Shown piece after piece: positions 36,691-51,689 of a DNA stretch of 64,000 bases; position 1 is the first letter of the stretch, and every line of letters starts with the position of its first letter. The notes under the pieces were generated by a model. That model was not told the DNA's origin. It did not search any database and saw only the letters and a list, made by a program, of their open reading frames with translations. Made by a program: the position numbers and the translations under genes. Origin of the DNA: Balamuthia mandrillaris (Eukaryota > Discosea > Longamoebia > Balamuthiidae). The DNA lies in NCBI GenBank assembly GCA_031835245.1, contig JAVKOQ010000133.1, forward strand, positions 85,874 to 149,873, given 5' to 3'.

Positions 36691-37118
36691 AACGACAAGA
36701 CAGAAAGAAAGAAACGACAAGACAGAAAGAAAGAAACGACAAGAAAGAAAGAAACGACAAGAAACGACAAGAAAGAACGAAAGAGGGAACAGAACGACAG
36801 GAAAAGTATTGTTATGTACCACGTCCTGAGACAATGCCTGATAGACATGGTTGATCCTCAAATGCTTCACGTTCATCTTTTGCTCCCAACGCTGCAGCAC
36901 CCAAAACAACAACAAGGTGACAAGAAAAGAAAGACCCACAACGAAAAATGAGACGAAAAGCTTTCTTTCTTTGCTTTGATTTTGTCGATGGGCACACCAC
37001 GTACCAAGTGATCACGGTAGAGAATCTCCGCTTTCTCTTCATCTCCTCCGTGCTCTTCCACGAACCGTCGTAAGGCCTCTTGGTTCTCCCGTTCTTGTCG
37101 CGTGCGAGATTCCTCCAT
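34989..37118 (-). CDS. Sec14-like (CRAL-TRIO) lipid-binding protein with C-terminal PH domain
   Basis: Probably binds and transfers phosphatidylinositol or another lipid. Start at 37118 (MEESRTRQERENQEALRRFV); about seven exons. The N-terminal helical region RWEQKMNVKHLRINHVYQAL precedes the CRAL-TRIO core: IIPPIFVDKHGRAVFYFRAA, then MLQLHYPGRVAAFIAIHAPW with YYRLLWKLISPWV, then ITANADPLKALIDEDNLLEE with LGGN (the typical D-x-x-x-L-P-x-x-x-G-G position, here LLEELGGN). After a short linker comes a PH domain: KIGSLKKQGNVVRRFNSRWC ... NRFVVVTAFQKECVFMAGSA with EEKEEWMDTIQQQL. A Lys-rich tail ends the protein. The Sec14 plus C-terminal PH order is less usual than Sec14-GOLD. One intron contains a GAAA/ACGAC satellite (36595-36790). 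Confidence 0.8.
36595..36790. repeat. GAAA/GAAACGACAA satellite in Sec14-PH intron
   Basis: Purine-rich on plus, hence pyrimidine-rich on the sense (minus) strand. Confidence 0.9.
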
Positions 37119-37510
37119 CTTTTGTTGCAACAAGTAGCACAAGCGTAACAAAGTTGTTAGTTGTCGACAATAAATACCTTTGTTGATCGGAATTTTCCTT
37201 TTTCGTCCTTTTTTTTGCCGATTTTCGAACATTCGTTGCTACTGCAAATGACCGAAAAGAAATGGCAAGGGAAAAAAGGGCAGCAAAAAAGTCCTGGCCC
37301 TTTCCTGCTAATTTAGCGGGGGGAAATTATTGTCGACAAGGACCATCCCCAAACCTAACCATTGCGCGTTGGCAACGAGTCGTCATGATAATTCCCATAA
37401 CTACGCAAATATGTCGATACATTTACAATATATTAAAATATTTCTTTCTAAAAGGAAACAAGCGACAAAAAAATCGGTTGGTTTTATCGATTAAGATTTA
37501 TTGCTTTGTT
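37119..37510. promoter_or_regulatory. Sec14-PH upstream region with two TGTCGACA sites
   Basis: TGTCGACA at 37162-37169 (44 bp upstream of the start) and 37331-37338. No gene in this stretch. Confidence 0.45.
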
Positions 37511-39111
<1,601 letters not shown>

Positions 39112-39656
39112 TCGTTCTCTTTGGGTTCTGCTGTCTATTCACACACACACACGCACACAAGCAAGCTGTCTTTGTTTTGTTTTACACACACGGATCGTGT
39201 TCCTCCTCCACACCAAACCTTTCAGCTTCTTTTTCTTTTTTCTTCCAAATCTTCTTTTCCCTTTCGGCTGTCGGCGGAAAAAAATCGTCTTGCATTCCTT
39301 TCATTCCTCAAAAATTACCCAAATTTGGACCATTTGAGATCAGTATGACACACTCAACCTAATAGCTTCTTTGATCTTGTGCTCTATTACGTTCTTTGAA
39401 TTCTTGGCATTCTGGATAAAATGCGGACGAATAGTTTCAACCTATTATGAAGAAGATTTTGAATGTCGACATTTTAGGTTCCCATTGGTTCAAAGAATGA
39501 ACCAATTGTTCACGAAAAGACGGGGCACTATAGCATGAGGAAGACATGAAAGACTTGGGGATCACCACCCACACACTCCTTCTTTCTTTTCTTTCTTTTT
39601 TTTTTTGTTTGAAAAAAACCCTGTAAACGAAGAACCAAAAAAAAAAACAACTATCA
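39112..39656. promoter_or_regulatory. Divergent promoter region with TGTCGACA
   Basis: Between PCYT2 (minus) and the nitrilase-WD40 gene (plus). It has TGTCGACA at 39464-39471 and a T-tract at about 39597-39607. No gene. Confidence 0.4.
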
Positions 39657-40086
39657 ATGGAACAAGCGCTGCAAGCCGCTAAGGTCGACCTCAAACGAAC
39701 CATTTTGGGGTCCCCTTCCGCGGCCTCTTGGTCTTTCTTCTCCTCTTCTTCTTCTTCTGTCGATGGGCAGACAGCCGCATTGGTGAACAAACTTCAGCTC
39801 TTTCCATCCCCTTCTTTCGAGAAGGGAGAAGAGGAAGGAGAACACAACGACATCAAGGTGACCGTGTTGCAGCTTTGTCCACTCAACGGAGAACGCATGG
39901 CGGCAGGGTTAGACGGCTTTCTCGCTCAACAGGAGAGAGTGGAGGGCCGAAAGGCCGACGTCGTCATCTTTCCCGAGAACAGCCTGAGCGACGTCAGCTG
40001 TGGTGAACCTGCTCTTGACACCTGTCCTGCTCTCAGACCTATTGCTCATGTTTGCAAGAAGCATTCAGTCTTTGCAGGTTTCTTTC

Positions 40087-40121
<35 letters not shown>

Positions 40122-42087
40122 TGTCGCTTCTTTCTTTCTTTCTTTCTTTCTTGTCTAAAACATTTCTGCTCTGCTGGTCTAGTGGCTGGAACGATGCATG
40201 AATACACGGATCGGCGCTCCTACGTCACTTCCGTCGTTATTGGCGATGATGGCTCCATCCTTGGCTACTACCGCAAACGAAAACCTACTCACGAAGGAGC
40301 TGTACGTCATTCCTTCCTATAGCTCTTCTCGTTCTCGCGTCTTCTTCTCGTCTTCTCTGACAACCCCAATAGCATCACCCAGGAGACAAAGTCGGAGTAT
40401 GGGATACCTCCAGACTTGGTCGCATTGCCACCGTGATCTGTTTTGACATAGAGAACGAGGACGTCCTCTTTGAGAACCTTCAACACCAACCCGACTTCTT
40501 GCTGAACCCTACATGGATTGCCGCTCCTCGCTCCGTCATGCGCTCTGCTCTGGATCCGCTCGCTCTCTCCACCTGGCAAACCTCTCAAACTACGATGGCT
40601 CGTCTCTTTGAGGAGCGTTGTTCTTCTGCTTCGCCCTATCCTTCCTCTTTCGAAGGAGAAGACAGAGAAGCAGACGAACGAAAAAGGAGAGGAGGGATGT
40701 CAGTAGTCCGGTGCGACATACCATTTCCTTTAGGACAAGGAACGAGCCAAGTTATAGGCCCTTCCTTCACGGTGAGGGCACCAGAAATGAGTCAAACTCA
40801 CTTTTCGGTGGTTTTACCAAAGAGAACGAGAGAGGAGAAGGGGGAGGAGGACCAAGAAAATCGGATATATGGGTTTAGACATTGCTTGACCCCACCAGAG
40901 AGAGAAAGAACGGAGAGAAAGGATCGAACGGGCAGTCGATATACTGTAAGTTATTGTTCTGGACACTCTTCAGGTACGTTTATTTACATTCTGACTCTGC
41001 TTTCTCGAATAACATTTTTCTTTTAGTTATTTATGACTTTGCTTTTGTGGACCCTATGATGAAAGTTCTGACTGCATCCGCTGATGGGTCGTTGAAACTT
41101 TGGAACGTCAACACCTCTCATTGTATGCACACTTTAAAATCCCCTTCTCCCACGGCATTCCTTTCCATAGCACTGCAAAGTCCAGTCAAGGCATGGAGTT
41201 CAGGTTTGGATGGTGTGTTACGACGATGGGACTTGACGAAGGGGCAGCAAGACAGCTCTTGCTCTTTCAATACAGTTGAGGATGAAACTACATTCGTTTG
41301 GCGATTGCTGATGCAACAACAAGAAGAGGAGCAAAGGATTTATTGTGGAGACACCAAAGGCAGAGTGCATGTAATGGATCCAAATGTTTCAACGTTGGTT
41401 CATTCATTTGGAGGTGGAGAAACAGATTGTTGTGCACCCATCCGATCTCTTGCATGTGTGGGTGATGGCTTGATTGCTGTTGCTGTCGACAACGTCATTC
41501 AAGGTTCGCCTATTTAATAGCTGTACTCTTGGCTTCTTTCTTTCCGCTAACTTTTATTGTTGAATAAAAAAAAAATAATAGTGTGGGAAGCAAGAAACAC
41601 ATCGAAACCGTTGTTCTTGTTATCATCTGGAAGCTCTCCTGTTTCCAGCATCCAACGGATACCTGCTTCCAACAAAGATCGCATCCTCTCCGCGTCATGG
41701 GACGGTTTTGTTTCCATTTGGGATCTTTCATCTTCTTCGAACGAAGAACAGGATAACTGCCTCACCGACCGGTTTCATTCAGGCCACAAAGCAGCTATTA
41801 CGGACATTACTGTCATCAACGAAAGCAAATTTATAACTTCTTCGATGGATCGTACGATGCGATTGTTGCGTTGGAACCAAGAAAAGGAAGAAGAAGAGGG
41901 ACCAAAGCTTAAAACGTCTCACTCCGCAATGCACGTCTTCACATCAGGGCACATGCAACCCATTTATCGAGTTGGATACAACGGAAAGGACCGCGTTGGC
42001 TCCTGCGGCGAGGACGGACGATGGGCGTTGTGGCGGTTCACGCAAGACATGTTCCCTGCTGACCTTGCCAAGAAACTCGTGCCTTGA
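39657..42087 (+). CDS. Nitrilase-family (carbon-nitrogen hydrolase) domain fused to WD40 repeats
   Basis: Five exons (39657-40077, 40183-40301, 40373-40973, 41027-41503, 41582-42087) join in phase to 707 residues. The N-terminal half is a CN-hydrolase with all three catalytic residues: Glu in ADVVIFPENSLSD, Lys in ILGYYRKRKPTHEGA, and Cys in IATVICFDIENEDVLF. NPTWIAAPRSVMRSALDPLA and QGTSQVIGPSFTV are further core strands. The C-terminal half has WD repeats: LTASADGSLKLWNV, WSSGLDGVLRRWDLTKG, RILSASWDGFVSIWDL and FITSSMDRTMRLLRWN, ending RWALWRFTQDMF. The intron 40974-41026 falls inside a repeat and splicing yields GHSSVIYDFAFVDPMMK, so the join is real coding sequence rather than two abutting genes. 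Nitrilases cleave amides or nitriles; substrate unknown. Confidence 0.85.
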
Positions 42088-42272
42088 AGAGGAACTAATT
42101 TCAGCCAATAGAAATCCATTCTTGTAGCCTAAATTTGGGAAGGCGTCCGTTCCGCTAACAATTGGAGGGGAGAAAAGAAGGGAGGGAGGAAAAACTGCGC
42201 AAGAGAAGAGAGCAGTACCGCAAAGGCACGACTGAACCCCACCGTAGGAAACACTGACGCCAAGAGATAAGG
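42088..42272. other. Short spacer upstream of WASP
   Basis: No distinctive site seen. Confidence 0.4.
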
Positions 42273-43965
42273 ATGAGCCATTTATTAACCCCCGAAGAGC
42301 AAGATTCGATTTGCGAGGCGGCCGGAGGGGAGATCCAAAGTCTTACTGTGGCACGGCTCTACTACGCCGAAGGAAGCTCCTGGACCTACAACGGCGAATA
42401 CGGGGCTCTCGCCCTGGTAGCCGAGGAGGGGTGTAGATACCTCCGCCTCATAAACCTGGAAACCCTGGCTCTTACCTGGCAACAAGAGCTCTTCCTTGAG
42501 TTTGACTATCAATCCCCTGAATCATTCTTTCACACCTTTGAGGGAGATAACTGCGTGATGGGCCTCTCCTTTGCTGACGAGGCTGAGGCACAAGCGTTTT
42601 ATTCTGCGGTTTGTCCTCAGGGCAGCAGAAAAGCATCGTTTTCGAACTCTCCTTCCTCTCCTTCCTCCGCTTCTTCTGCTGCCTCAGCTACGCCTCCAGT
42701 TCCAATGTTTCCTCCGCTTCTTCTGCGCCTCCAGTTCCAATGTTGAAGGCCAACTCGATGCCAGGAATGGCAACAGGAGGAGGAGCGGGTATGGCAGCAG
42801 GAGGGCGCTCCAAGTCCTCCACCATGGTCAACAGAAGCACTAATGCCCCCGCGGTTCCCGCCTCACCACTTCCCCCAAGACCAGTTCCTCCCACCAACAC
42901 TTTGACGCTTCCGTCGGGAGCATCTTCTTCCTCTGCATCCCTTTCTGTTCCTTCCATTTCTCCTTCTTCGGACCACGTGACTGTTCCCCCTACCTCGCTC
43001 TCCTCTCCCACCTATTCTCCTCCAACCTCTTCCTCGTCCCTTCAAGTCCCTCAACCGCAACCGGAGCAGAAGAAGAGAGGTTCGTTGATCATCAGAAGAA
43101 AGAACAAGGGCGGCGGAGGTGGCAGCACCATCATCAGCTCCAAAGCGAAGACGGTAAACAAGTGGTTCAAGAAGATGCAGGACTCTTTGGGCTTGGGCGC
43201 TGATGAGGGGGCAACCCTGGAGTTGGGCGGTCCTACCAACTTTAGGCATGAAAGGTTCGTATTTCGCCCTTCTTCTCCCTGCGTTTGCAGTGCGTGCACC
43301 TACTAAAAAACAATTGTTTGGTTACCCTGCATAGCCACATCGGATGGGATGCCGGCGTGAAGAAGAGCGAACTTCGTGATGGCCAAACCGCCAAGTTCAT
43401 CATGGTACGGCACACCTCCTTTCTTACGTTACCTTACTTTCCAGCTCGCCCGTTTCTCCCTTTCTTCCTACTTCCAGGCTTCCTCACCACATTAGACAAA
43501 CAGGATACAGTGGCGGAAGCCACAATGGGTCTGAACCCAACAGCAGGCAACCAAGCAGCGCCGCCCCCTCCACTCCCCAACTTACCTCCAACACCTCCGC
43601 CTCCTATGATGGGCGGGGGAGGCTACGCTCCGGCTCCTCCACCGCCAGCCCCACCAGCCAGTGGACCCGCTCCTCCACCTCCTCCCTCCGCCGGGTTTGC
43701 CCCGGCTGCCCCACCCCCTCCAGCTGCTCTTCCTGGAGGCGGAGGAGCAGCCATGGGAGGAGGGAGCCTGTTGGCCGGCTTGCAGAACGCCAAGCTGCGA
43801 TCGGCGGAGGAGAGGCCCGTGGTGGATCTGAGCCAGCTGAACGAGGAGCAAGGGGCGTCGTTGGCGGACACGTTGGCCAAGGCCATGGCCGCTCGAAGGG
43901 AGAACCTCGCCGAGGGCGGAGGCTCCGACGAGGACTTCAACTCGGACGACGAATGGAGCGATTAA
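42273..43965 (+). CDS. wasp: Wiskott-Aldrich syndrome protein (WASP/N-WASP) orthologue
   Basis: Activator of the Arp2/3 complex downstream of Cdc42/Rac. Domains in order: WH1 (ARLYYAEGSSWTYNGEYGAL, then ESFFHTFEGDNCVMGLSFAD), Pro/Ser linker with a basic patch (KKRGSLIIRRKNKG), CRIB/GBD (GPTNFRHE spliced to SHIGWDAG), polyproline tract (43560-43735), a WH2 motif (GSLLAGLQNAKLRS), a central helix (LADTLAKAMAARRENL) and the acidic tail DEDFNSDDEWSD with its essential Trp. Exons fit as 42273-42608, 42749-43254 and 43335-43965 (490 residues); the first intron ends TTGAAG and its borders are uncertain. Single WH2, unlike the two of vertebrate N-WASP. Confidence 0.9.
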
Positions 43966-44335
43966 AAGGCATGGTTGTTTTTTTTTATGTCTGTATTTAG
44001 CAAGTATGTTACCGTTTATTTCTAAATTTGGAATTATGTTACTGTAACATATCCAAATTAAGAATATATGTGAATTTCAAGTCGTACGTTGATTGGTGCT
44101 CATGGATCTGGAACTTTCCATTTTTCTTTTTATGTTTACTACCGCGCAATGGTTTGGTTTGCCCGTTGTCTTGTCGACATCTAGTTTTCTCCGCTAAAAG
44201 CAGCAGGAAAGCGCAGGGACTTTTTTCGCTGCCTTTGCTTCCTTGCCATTTCTTTTTCAGCAGGTTAGTTCTTAAGTAAGGTCGACACGAGGAAAAAGAA
44301 GAAAAGAAAGAAAAGGCAACGAAGGACAACGCAGC
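43966..44335. promoter_or_regulatory. ATG3 upstream region with TGTCGACA
   Basis: TGTCGACA at 44172-44179 and GGTCGACA at 44280-44287, 157 and about 50 bp before the ATG3 start. The start of this stretch should hold the WASP 3' UTR. Confidence 0.45.
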
Positions 44336-45989
44336 ATGGAGTGGTTCGACAAGGCCAAGGAAAAGATACACAAGACCTACATAACCACCTACAGCTCCGT
44401 CACGGGACCGTTGGCCACCTCCAAGTTCTTGACAGAGGGCGTATTAACTCCTGAAGAGGTACATCCATACGCTACTTTTTTTTCTTCTATTTCTTTATGT
44501 TTTGGTTTTGTTTTGATGATCTGATTACAGTAATTTTTTCTAAAGAGATTTTTTTTTCTCTCTCTCTTCCCTTTTTTTTCTTTTTGACTCACCGACTTTT
44601 TTTTTTATTATTTAAAAAAATTGGAAAACTTTCAGTTTGTTAAAGCTGGAGATTTGTTGGTGTACAAATGCCCCACGTGGCAGTGGGAGAGCGGGGACCC
44701 TGCCAAAGCTGTACCTTACTTGCCCAAAGACAAGCAGTTCCTCAAGACCAACAATGGTATTTTTTTCCCTTTGCTCTGCGCTTCTCATTTTCTTGCTCTC
44801 TGCTCTCTGCTCTCTGCTCTCTGCTCTCTGCTCTCTGCTCTCTGCTCTCTGCTCTCTGCTCTCTGCTCTCTGCTCTCTGCTCTCACGCGCGCTCTCTCTC
44901 CTTTGCTCCATCTGTTCCTAGTTGCTCATTAGAGTTCCTCTTTCCTCTTTATTTTCATCTTTCAGTGCCTTGTTTGATGCGAGTCACAACGTTGGAAAAG
45001 TCAGTCAACCAAGCCGAAGACGAAGAAGTTGAGATCGATGGAGACGCTGGTTGGGTCACCACTCACGCCAACGCCACCAAAGAAGGCGAAGAGGACGATA
45101 TTCCCGAAATCGACGTAGGTGACAAAGACAAGAAAGAAGGCTCCACCTCCTCTTCCTCTTCTGCAGCAAATGAGATAGAAGAAAAAGGAAAAGAAGGAGA
45201 CGATGAAGAGGGTGAAGAAGACGGAGATGATGATGACATCCCTGACATGGAAGAGTTTGACACAGAGGACAACCTGGTGGAGGAAGAGGCTGACCCTTCG
45301 GCGTTAACACAGGAAGACTCAGACGCCATCCTCAAGACAAGAACGTACGACATCAGCATGACTTATGATAAGTACTATCAAACGCCAAAAGTTTGGTTAT
45401 TTGGTTACGACGAGGTTCGTTTCTTTGCCTTTTTTTCTATGCAAGTTCTCGCTGTCTCTCTAGCTCCACTTGTATTTTCTTTCGGCTTTGTTTTTCTTTT
45501 TTTTCTTCTTCGGCTTTGTTTTGTTTTTCTTTTTTGTCCTTTGTTTGCTCTTTTCTGTTGTTCTATTTGTTTACAGACGCTGACTGGTATACTTTTCATA
45601 TTTATGAAGAACCGCCAACCGCTTAAGCCAAAAGAAGTGTTCATGGACATAAGCCAGGACCACGCCAAGAAGACGGTCACCATCGACAACCACCCTCACT
45701 TGTCGGTGGCCTGTGCCTACATTCACCCCTGCAAGCACGCCAACGTCATGAAGAAGATAGTGTTGCGTCAGGCCGAAAGCGGAAAGGAGCCTCGAGTCGA
45801 TCAGTACGTTCTTTTGTTTCCTTGTCTCTCTTCCCTGCTTCTCTGCTCCCTATTCTCTTCCATTATATTCTCCTCTTCTTTTCTAACAACAAAACAAAAC
45901 AAAACAGATATCTATTTCTGTTTCTCAAGTTTCTATCGGCGGTCATTCCAACTATCGAATACGACTACACCATCGAGATGGAAGGCTAA
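44336..45989 (+). CDS. atg3: ATG3, E2-like enzyme for Atg8 lipidation
   Basis: Transfers Atg8/LC3 to phosphatidylethanolamine during autophagosome growth. Five exons (44336-44458, 44636-44756, 44966-45414, 45610-45803, 45908-45989) give 322 residues, close to the usual 310-330. The N-terminal amphipathic helix and ESVTGPL-like block read [19 protein letters not shown], then [20 protein letters not shown] with WQWESG. The flexible acidic region spans about residues 100-190 and the family motif [18 protein letters not shown] follows. [20 protein letters not shown] and [19 protein letters not shown] precede the catalytic Cys in [10 protein letters not shown]. The end, [19 protein letters not shown], matches the conserved C-terminus. 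Intron 45415-45609 uses an atypical ATGAAG acceptor, which is required to give [13 protein letters not shown]. Confidence 0.95.
44796..44883. repeat. (CTCTCTG)n heptanucleotide repeat in ATG3 intron
   Basis: About 12 copies of a 7-bp unit within intron 44757-44965. Confidence 0.95.
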
Positions 45990-46114
45990 ACTCCAAAGTT
46001 AACAACAAAAAAATAATCCATCTTCTTCTGTCTCTTCAGCTTCTTTCTTTCTTTCTTCTGTTTTCTGTCTTTATTTTATTTGTAAACACTTCTTTCTTCT
46101 TTTGTTAAATTTCT

Positions 46115-46330
46115 TTCTCCTTTTCCTCCTCCTTCTCCTTCTCCTTCTCCTTCTCCTTCTCCTTCTCCTTCTCCTTCTCCTTCTCCTTCTCCTTCTCCTT
46201 CTCCTTCTCCTTCTCCTTCTCCTTCTCCTTCTCCTTCTCCTTCTCCTTCTCCTTCTCCTTCTCCTTCTCCTTCCTTCTCCTCCTCCTTCTCCTTCTCCTT
46301 CTCCTTCTCCTTCTCCTTCTCTTCTCCCCC
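46115..46330. repeat. (CTCCTT)n hexanucleotide satellite
   Basis: Fills the convergent gap between ATG3 and the mutarotase-like gene, with few interruptions, right up to the latter's stop codon. Confidence 0.95.
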
Positions 46331-46336
46331 TTCTCC

Positions 46337-46711
46337 TTAAGAGTCTCTCTTCGAAGCGGCAGCAGCAGCGAGTTGAGACTCGAGGTCAAAGACCTCCTCC
46401 ATGGGCGCCCACCAGTCCTGCTCCGCTGCCTCGGCCCCCTTTTGCTGGTACTTTCGCATGAACTCGTCCCACTCGTTGGCCTTGGGCGTCAGCGTGGTGT
46501 ACCGCTGGAAGTCTCGTTGGGGGGCGAAGCCATCGCCGGCCTCGAAGTACATGAAGAGGTGCACGCCCAGGAGGAAGATTTTCATTTTGGTGATGCCGAT
46601 CTGGGAGAGGGCGTGGAGGACCTCCGGCCAGACGTTCTGGTGGAGCGCTTTGTACTCCTGGATGAGGGCGGGGGCGTCCTTCAGGTCCAACACCTGCGCA
46701 AACGACTTCAT
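46337..46711 (-). CDS. L-rhamnose mutarotase-family protein
   Basis: Interconverts anomers of a deoxy-sugar (L-rhamnose or L-fucose class). Single exon, 124 residues against about 105 in bacterial RhaM. The start reads MKSFAQVLDLKDAPALIQEY with KALHQNVWPEVLHALSQIGI; H-x-x-V-W-P-E is the family signature with the active-site His. MKIFLLGVHLFMYFEAGDGF and a C-terminal W-W-x-P-M-E-E-V-F motif complete the fold. The tail is Ala/Ser-rich. No other sugar gene lies nearby, so the pathway cannot be read from context. Confidence 0.87.
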   Translation of the reverse strand: MKSFAQVLDLKDAPALIQEYKALHQNVWPEVLHALSQIGITKMKIFLLGVHLFMYFEAGDGFAPQRDFQRYTTLTPKANEWDEFMRKYQQKGAEAAEQDWWAPMEEVFDLESQLAAAAASKRDS

Positions 46712-46741
46712 TCTTTTCTTTCTTTCGTTCTTTAAAGGCTG

Positions 46742-47053
46742 CTATTCATAGAACGTTCGTGGTATCAATGCCGTTTTGACTCTGGGATCGATCTTTTGCA
46801 CCGCTTTTCGGACTTTTGGATGTTCTCTTTCGTATCTTCCTTCTCCTGTTGCTTCTCCTTCGTGTTGTGTTGGTTGATCGTCTTTGCGATAAGAGTGACA
46901 AGTTTGACGACGAAGAATTGGATTCGTGTTCATGGGAAATTGCGAGGACATGACCGCGCAGTAGAGGCCTTGGTATATCTCCGGAGGCGGCTCCCGCCAC
47001 GCCTTGCACTCATTCTCGGAAGGCAGAAACAATAGGTATTCGCCATGAGCCAT
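46742..47053 (-). CDS. Small protein of unknown function
   Basis: Single-exon frame of 103 residues, MAHGEYLLFLPSENECKAWR ... ending IDPRVKTALIPRTFYE, lying 30 bp upstream of the mutarotase-like gene on the same strand. Composition is balanced and not repeat-derived, with two Cys and a basic C-terminal half. No signal peptide or membrane segment. An overlapping frame (46746-47009) is Arg/Ser-rich and looks like a shadow. I do not recognise it; it may be a small mitochondrial or ribosome-associated protein, which is only a guess. Confidence 0.5.
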   Translation of the reverse strand: MAHGEYLLFLPSENECKAWREPPPEIYQGLYCAVMSSQFPMNTNPILRRQTCHSYRKDDQPTQHEGEATGEGRYEREHPKVRKAVQKIDPRVKTALIPRTFYE

Positions 47054-47504
47054 CGGCGTCTACTGCTCTTCTCTGTTCGCTAGTTTTTGTTTTCTCTCTT
47101 GTTTATTATCGCCCCACGTCGTCCCGAATCCTTCGAATAGGCTCTGGTTCCGGGAAAAATAGACAACCCGTTGCCCCTAATCAAGGAACGGGTAATGGAA
47201 GATCTCGGGTGAAAGTCACGTCTTACGAACTAAATGATCTTTGCAGGAGCACCGCATGTAGGAGTCCGGCCAAAAAACACATGTCTTTGGGCGACCAAAA
47301 GCCTTTCGCCAAGGTACGGGTTGTGGTTCAAATCCCTAAATTGCCCAGATAAACGCTTGGTTTGGGTCTTTGGTAAGAGTACGCACTCTGCAACAATGTC
47401 CAACACCACCAGCGTACTGTTTGAAAGCGAGAAAAAAAAGAGCCAAAACCATTTTATTTCACACTTTCCCTCTCTTCATGTTGTACAATGAAACAAATGG
47501 GTCA
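47054..47504. other. Intergenic spacer
   Basis: Contains a tRNA-like T-loop (GGTTCAAATCC near 47330) but no complete tRNA. Otherwise nothing seen. Confidence 0.4.
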
Positions 47505-51489
<3,985 letters not shown>

Positions 51490-51689
51490 TTTTTTTTTGG
51501 AAAACAAACAGGAGAAGGTGAACGTTGCAGTTCTTGTTTTCTCGCTTCTTCTCTTTCTTTTTTGTGGGGTAATAAAAAAAATAAATAAATAAAGACCACT
51601 AAGCGGCGACTCATAATACAATAATAATACAAAAAGAAATGCATCATTCAGGGATAATTATTGTTAATTAATTAATTATCGATAGATTT

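Noticed and set aside
36595-36790. CRISPR-like array
   Set aside because: Units are 4-14 bp simple repeats without unique spacers, in an intron of a eukaryotic gene.
47230-47345. Possible tRNA around GGTTCAAATCC
   Set aside because: No A box, no acceptor stem and no anticodon arm could be formed.
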